A stretch of 64,000 bases of DNA from an uncultured Candidatus Actinomarina sp. (GTDB lineage Bacteria; Actinomycetota; Acidimicrobiia; Actinomarinales; Actinomarinaceae), in NCBI GenBank assembly GCA_902615855.1, contig CACMQN010000001.1, positions 17,592 to 81,591 of the forward strand, in the 5' to 3' direction. Positions 61,736 through 64,000 of this stretch are shown piece after piece. Both the position numbers and the translations under genes were made by a program. The notes beneath the pieces were generated by a model. That model was not told where the DNA came from. It ran no database searches and worked only from the letters and a program-made list of their open reading frames with translations. Every line of letters begins with the position of its first letter. The stretch's first letter is position 1.

Positions 61736-62594
61736 CTTTTATTTACTTTATAAACCTAATAGCTGGACATCTCAAGATCTTTGTACATTTTTTAAAAAAA
61801 AATATAAATTCAAGAAGGTTGGACATTCCGGAACATTAGATCCAAGCGCGGAAGGATTAATGTTGATCGCAACAAATAAATATACAAAATTATTTGATTA
61901 CATTGAAAACACTCATAAGACATATGAATTCGAGGCTTTGTTTGGGTTTGAATCAGCAACCAATGATACCGATTCAGAGTTGGTAGAAATCGAGTCAATA
62001 AATTTGGAAAATAAGTTAGAAGAATTGAAAAAGGGTATTTCAGGACTTACAGGGAATATTAAACAGGTACCACCAATTTATTCTGCAGTAAAAGTAAAAG
62101 GTAAACGACTTTATAAGTATGCACGACAAGAAAAAGAAGTAGAGTTACCAATACGAGATGTAGCAGTGAATAATTTTAAATTAATTAGTTACGATGGAAA
62201 TAAAGGAAAATTTATTGCAACAGTGAGTAAGGGAACCTACATCAGATCATTAATTGTAGACTTAGCCAAATCAATTGGTACAAAAGCGGTGGTATCTTCA
62301 ATTAATAGAATTGAAATTGGAACTTTAAGTAAAAAAAATTCAAATGTTATTAAAAACATTGAACAGTTAGAGAGAACAGATACACCTAAACCATTAGATT
62401 GGAGAGTTTTGTTTGATATCCCAATTATTTCAGTTCAGGATGATGTTTTAAAAGATATTAAAAATGGAAATTTTTTAAAAAGTTCATTATTTGGATCTGA
62501 TGGTCCACATATAATAGAAAATAAAAATTCAATTGTTGCCATTTATGAACCATACAATGAAAATAAGTTCAAACCACAAAAAGTTTTAATATGA
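61713..62594 (+). CDS. truB: tRNA pseudouridine55 synthase
   Basis: A 293-residue enzyme making pseudouridine 55 in the T loop of tRNAs. LLYKPNSWTSQDL starts the fold. VGHSGTLDPSAEGLMLIATN contains the catalytic Asp. KTYEFEALFGFESATNDTD, QVPPIYSAVKVKGKRLYKYA and GTYIRSLIVDLAKSIGTKA are further motifs. The ATG at 61713 was chosen, as a TTG 17 codons upstream adds unrelated residues. It overlaps ribF by 4 bases (ATGA). Confidence 0.95.
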   Translation: MKLENQSDFYLLYKPNSWTSQDLCTFFKKKYKFKKVGHSGTLDPSAEGLMLIATNKYTKLFDYIENTHKTYEFEALFGFESATNDTDSELVEIESINLENKLEELKKGISGLTGNIKQVPPIYSAVKVKGKRLYKYARQEKEVELPIRDVAVNNFKLISYDGNKGKFIATVSKGTYIRSLIVDLAKSIGTKAVVSSINRIEIGTLSKKNSNVIKNIEQLERTDTPKPLDWRVLFDIPIISVQDDVLKDIKNGNFLKSSLFGSDGPHIIENKNSIVAIYEPYNENKFKPQKVLI

Positions 62595-63487
62595 AAATTT
62601 ACGAAAAACTAGATCCAACAGAAAAAATTAATGATAATTCTGAAATTGTCTGCATTGGTGCGTTTGATGGAGTTCACTTAGCTCATCAAGAGTTATTCAA
62701 AAAAACAAGAGATTTAAATAAACAATTCGATATTGTTACATTCAATGTGTTGCCGAAGATTTACTTCAATGATTCTCTTAAACCTTTAGTTTCAAAAAAA
62801 GAAAGAAATGAAATTTTTGAATCATTTAGTCCGAAAAATTTAATTTATTTAAATTTTGAACAATTCAATAGAATATCATCTGCTGATTTTTGTAAATTCT
62901 TGGATGAAAACCTTGGTATAAAAAAAATTGTTGTTGGTAAAGATTTTAAATTTGGTAAAAACAGATCTGGTGATATAAACTCCTTAATTGATTCTTTTGG
63001 TGAAGATAATGTTCTTCTCTTGGAAGATTTTTTAATAAATAATGAAAAAGTCTCATCTACTAAATTACGATATTATCTAACTTCTGGTGAGATTGATAAA
63101 GCTAATAATCTATTGGGTAGAGATTACTGTCTTACAGGTAAGGTAAAAAAAGGGAAACAACTAGGAAGTGAATTAGGTTTTCCAACTGCAAATCTCAGAC
63201 TAGATGAAGAAGTATTTTTACCAACATACGGAGTTTATTACGGTGTTGTTGAAGTTGATAAAAAAAGGTTCAATTGCGTTGCAAATATAGGTTTAAATCC
63301 AACAGTTGATGATGAGGATTCTGTAAAAATTGAAGCTCATATTTTAGATTTTAATGATGATATATATCATAAAGAAATAAGGCTTTTTTTGAAAAATTTT
63401 ATCCGTGATGAGCAAAAGTTTGAAAATATTGATGAGTTAAAAAAACAAGTTTTAGATGATATTGAATCCGTAAAGAAATACATATAA
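62591..63487 (+). CDS. ribF: Bifunctional riboflavin kinase / FMN adenylyltransferase
   Basis: A 298-residue enzyme making FMN and FAD, needed by the many flavoproteins in the window. The N-terminal nucleotidyltransferase has IGAFDGVHLAHQELFKKT (22-39) and VVGKDFKFGKNRSGD. The C-terminal kinase domain has LLGRDYCLTGKVKKGKQLGS, GFPTANLRL and VANIGLNPTVDD, and ends with LFLKNFIRDEQKF. truB-ribF-rpsO order is standard. Confidence 0.95.
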   Translation: MKIYEKLDPTEKINDNSEIVCIGAFDGVHLAHQELFKKTRDLNKQFDIVTFNVLPKIYFNDSLKPLVSKKERNEIFESFSPKNLIYLNFEQFNRISSADFCKFLDENLGIKKIVVGKDFKFGKNRSGDINSLIDSFGEDNVLLLEDFLINNEKVSSTKLRYYLTSGEIDKANNLLGRDYCLTGKVKKGKQLGSELGFPTANLRLDEEVFLPTYGVYYGVVEVDKKRFNCVANIGLNPTVDDEDSVKIEAHILDFNDDIYHKEIRLFLKNFIRDEQKFENIDELKKQVLDDIESVKKYI

Positions 63488-63526
63488 TTTACACTTTAGA
63501 TCTATTGACTACTATTATTATTTCGA

Positions 63527-63784
63527 ATGACAACCAAAGAAAAAATAATTAGAGAATACGGTAAATCTGAAAATGATACCGGTTCAACTGAAGTACAGGT
63601 TGCTTTACTTACACAAAGAATAAATGATTTAACCGATCATTTAAAAATACACAAGAAAGACCATCACACAAGAAGAGGATTATTGATGCTTGTGGGTAAA
63701 AGAAAAAGGCTTCTTCAATATCTTGAAAATCAAGATGTTGAGAGATATCGTTCTTTAATTGATAAACTTGGTTTAAGAAAGTAA
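63527..63784 (+). CDS. rpsO: 30S ribosomal protein S15
   Basis: An 85-residue S15 that binds 16S rRNA early in assembly. [20 protein letters not shown] and [20 protein letters not shown] are its hallmarks (S-x-E at the usual GSPEVQ), and IDKLGLRK is the C-terminus. There is no clear Shine-Dalgarno. It is followed by the structured leader of pnp, the common rpsO-pnp pair. Confidence 0.97.
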   Translation: MTTKEKIIREYGKSENDTGSTEVQVALLTQRINDLTDHLKIHKKDHHTRRGLLMLVGKRKRLLQYLENQDVERYRSLIDKLGLRK

Positions 63785-63803
63785 ATAAATATAAGATAGA
63801 GCG

Positions 63804-63844
63804 TTGTTAATTGAGAGCTTTTAAGGAAAGCTGGCAATTAATAA
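63804..63844 (+). promoter_or_regulatory. Long hairpin between rpsO and pnp, likely RNase III/PNPase control site
   Basis: TTGTTAATTG (63804-63813) pairs with CAATTAATAA (63835-63844). After a 2x2 mismatch, AGCTTT (63816-63821) pairs with AAAGCT (63827-63832) around a 5-base loop. No T-run follows, so it is not a terminator. In enterobacteria a hairpin at this place is cut by RNase III and lets PNPase repress its own message. The same use here is inferred. Confidence 0.65.
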
Positions 63845-63867
63845 CCTCATCTTGGAAATGAGGATAA
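63845..63867 (+). promoter_or_regulatory. Hairpin overlapping the pnp ribosome binding site
   Basis: CCTCAT (63845-63850) pairs with ATGAGG (63858-63863) around a 7-base loop. The 3' arm contains most of the GAGGA Shine-Dalgarno (63860-63864) for the ATG at 63868. Folding would hide the ribosome binding site. Confidence 0.55.
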
Positions 63868-64000
63868 ATGTCCGTAACAAATGTCACATGCAATATTGGT
63901 GATAAAGAAATTAAATTTGAAACAGGTAAATTAGCTCTCCAGGCTCCTGGTTCTGTAGTTGTAACATCTGGAGATACAAATGTACTTGTAACAACAGTTG
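63868..64000 (+). CDS. pnp: Polyribonucleotide nucleotidyltransferase, 5' end only
   Basis: The first 44 codons of PNPase, cut by the window edge. The translation runs MSVTNVTCNIGDKEIKFETG, then KLALQAPGSVVVTSGDTNVL, which matches the first RNase-PH domain (FETGKLAxQAxGSVxVxxGDT). The enzyme degrades RNA 3' to 5' with phosphate. GAGGATAAATG gives a good Shine-Dalgarno, partly hidden in a hairpin. The place after rpsO confirms the call. Confidence 0.93.
   Translation, partial: MSVTNVTCNIGDKEIKFETGKLALQAPGSVVVTSGDTNVLVTTV

Overview
The window is 64 kb of strongly AT-rich bacterial chromosome with very dense coding. No stretch longer than about 220 bases lacks a gene, and start/stop overlaps of the ATGA type are common. 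Gene content and order point to a streamlined Actinomycetota lineage. The signs are F420 cofactor genes (cofG, cofH) and two F420-type flavin-fold enzymes, an actinobacterial-type inositol-1-phosphate synthase, and the orders rpsP-khpA-rimM, xerC-rpsB-tsf-pyrH-frr-cdsA-rseP-ispG and rimP-nusA-infB-rbfA-nrnA-truB-ribF-rpsO-pnp. Low GC and compaction suggest a marine Actinomarinales/Acidimicrobiia-like organism. That placement is inference. No phage, IS, CRISPR, tRNA or rRNA gene was found.

Positions 1-9,554 hold the end of a thiamine pyrophosphokinase gene, an ATP-grasp ligase, an Nfu-type Fe-S carrier and an acyl-CoA island. In the island, a five-gene minus-strand operon (APH-type kinase, MaoC hydratase, thiolase, 4-hydroxybutyryl-CoA dehydratase-like protein, MDR reductase) diverges from an ACAD11-like acyl-CoA dehydrogenase and a 3-hydroxyacyl-CoA dehydrogenase. 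With a GABA aminotransferase (15.1-16.4 kb), a PuuD-like hydrolase (37.6-38.3 kb), a crotonase (46.0 kb) and etfAB (32.1-33.7 kb), this suggests catabolism of 4-hydroxy acids and GABA to acetyl-CoA.

Positions 9.5-22.9 kb hold a D-aminoacyl-tRNA deacylase, a Rad52-like annealing protein with an unknown partner, glutamate dehydrogenase, a RecB/Cas4-like nuclease, inositol phosphate synthase, a cell-wall group (hydrolase, membrane-anchored Mur ligase, Ddl) and an operon rpmB / cold-shock-like / permuted photolyase / deazaflavin oxidoreductase. Positions 23-32 kb are recG-rsmD-coaD-coiled-coil-yceD-rpmF-plsX-rnc-smc-cdd. The smc gene is short and shows no hinge. Positions 32-36.4 kb are etfAB and nucleoside salvage (punA, deoB, upp).

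Positions 36.5-46 kb carry the ribosome-maturation cluster. It is split between rimM and trmD by an inserted block: puuD-like, ridA, two tandem GAPDH genes (one without the catalytic cysteine), cofG, and cofH with a long N-terminal extension. Positions 46-49.5 kb hold a crotonase, an apparently circularly permuted amino-acid-binding lipoprotein, its permease and xerC. The remainder is translation and isoprenoid/lipid housekeeping, ending in the first codons of pnp behind a structured leader.

The most unusual items are the hinge-less SMC, the two apparent circular permutations (photolyase and solute-binding protein), the GAPDH pseudoenzyme pair, the extended CofH, the 4-hydroxyacyl-CoA island, and a signal peptidase gene that appears to need an ATT start. 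All family assignments were made by reading motifs. No database search was run.
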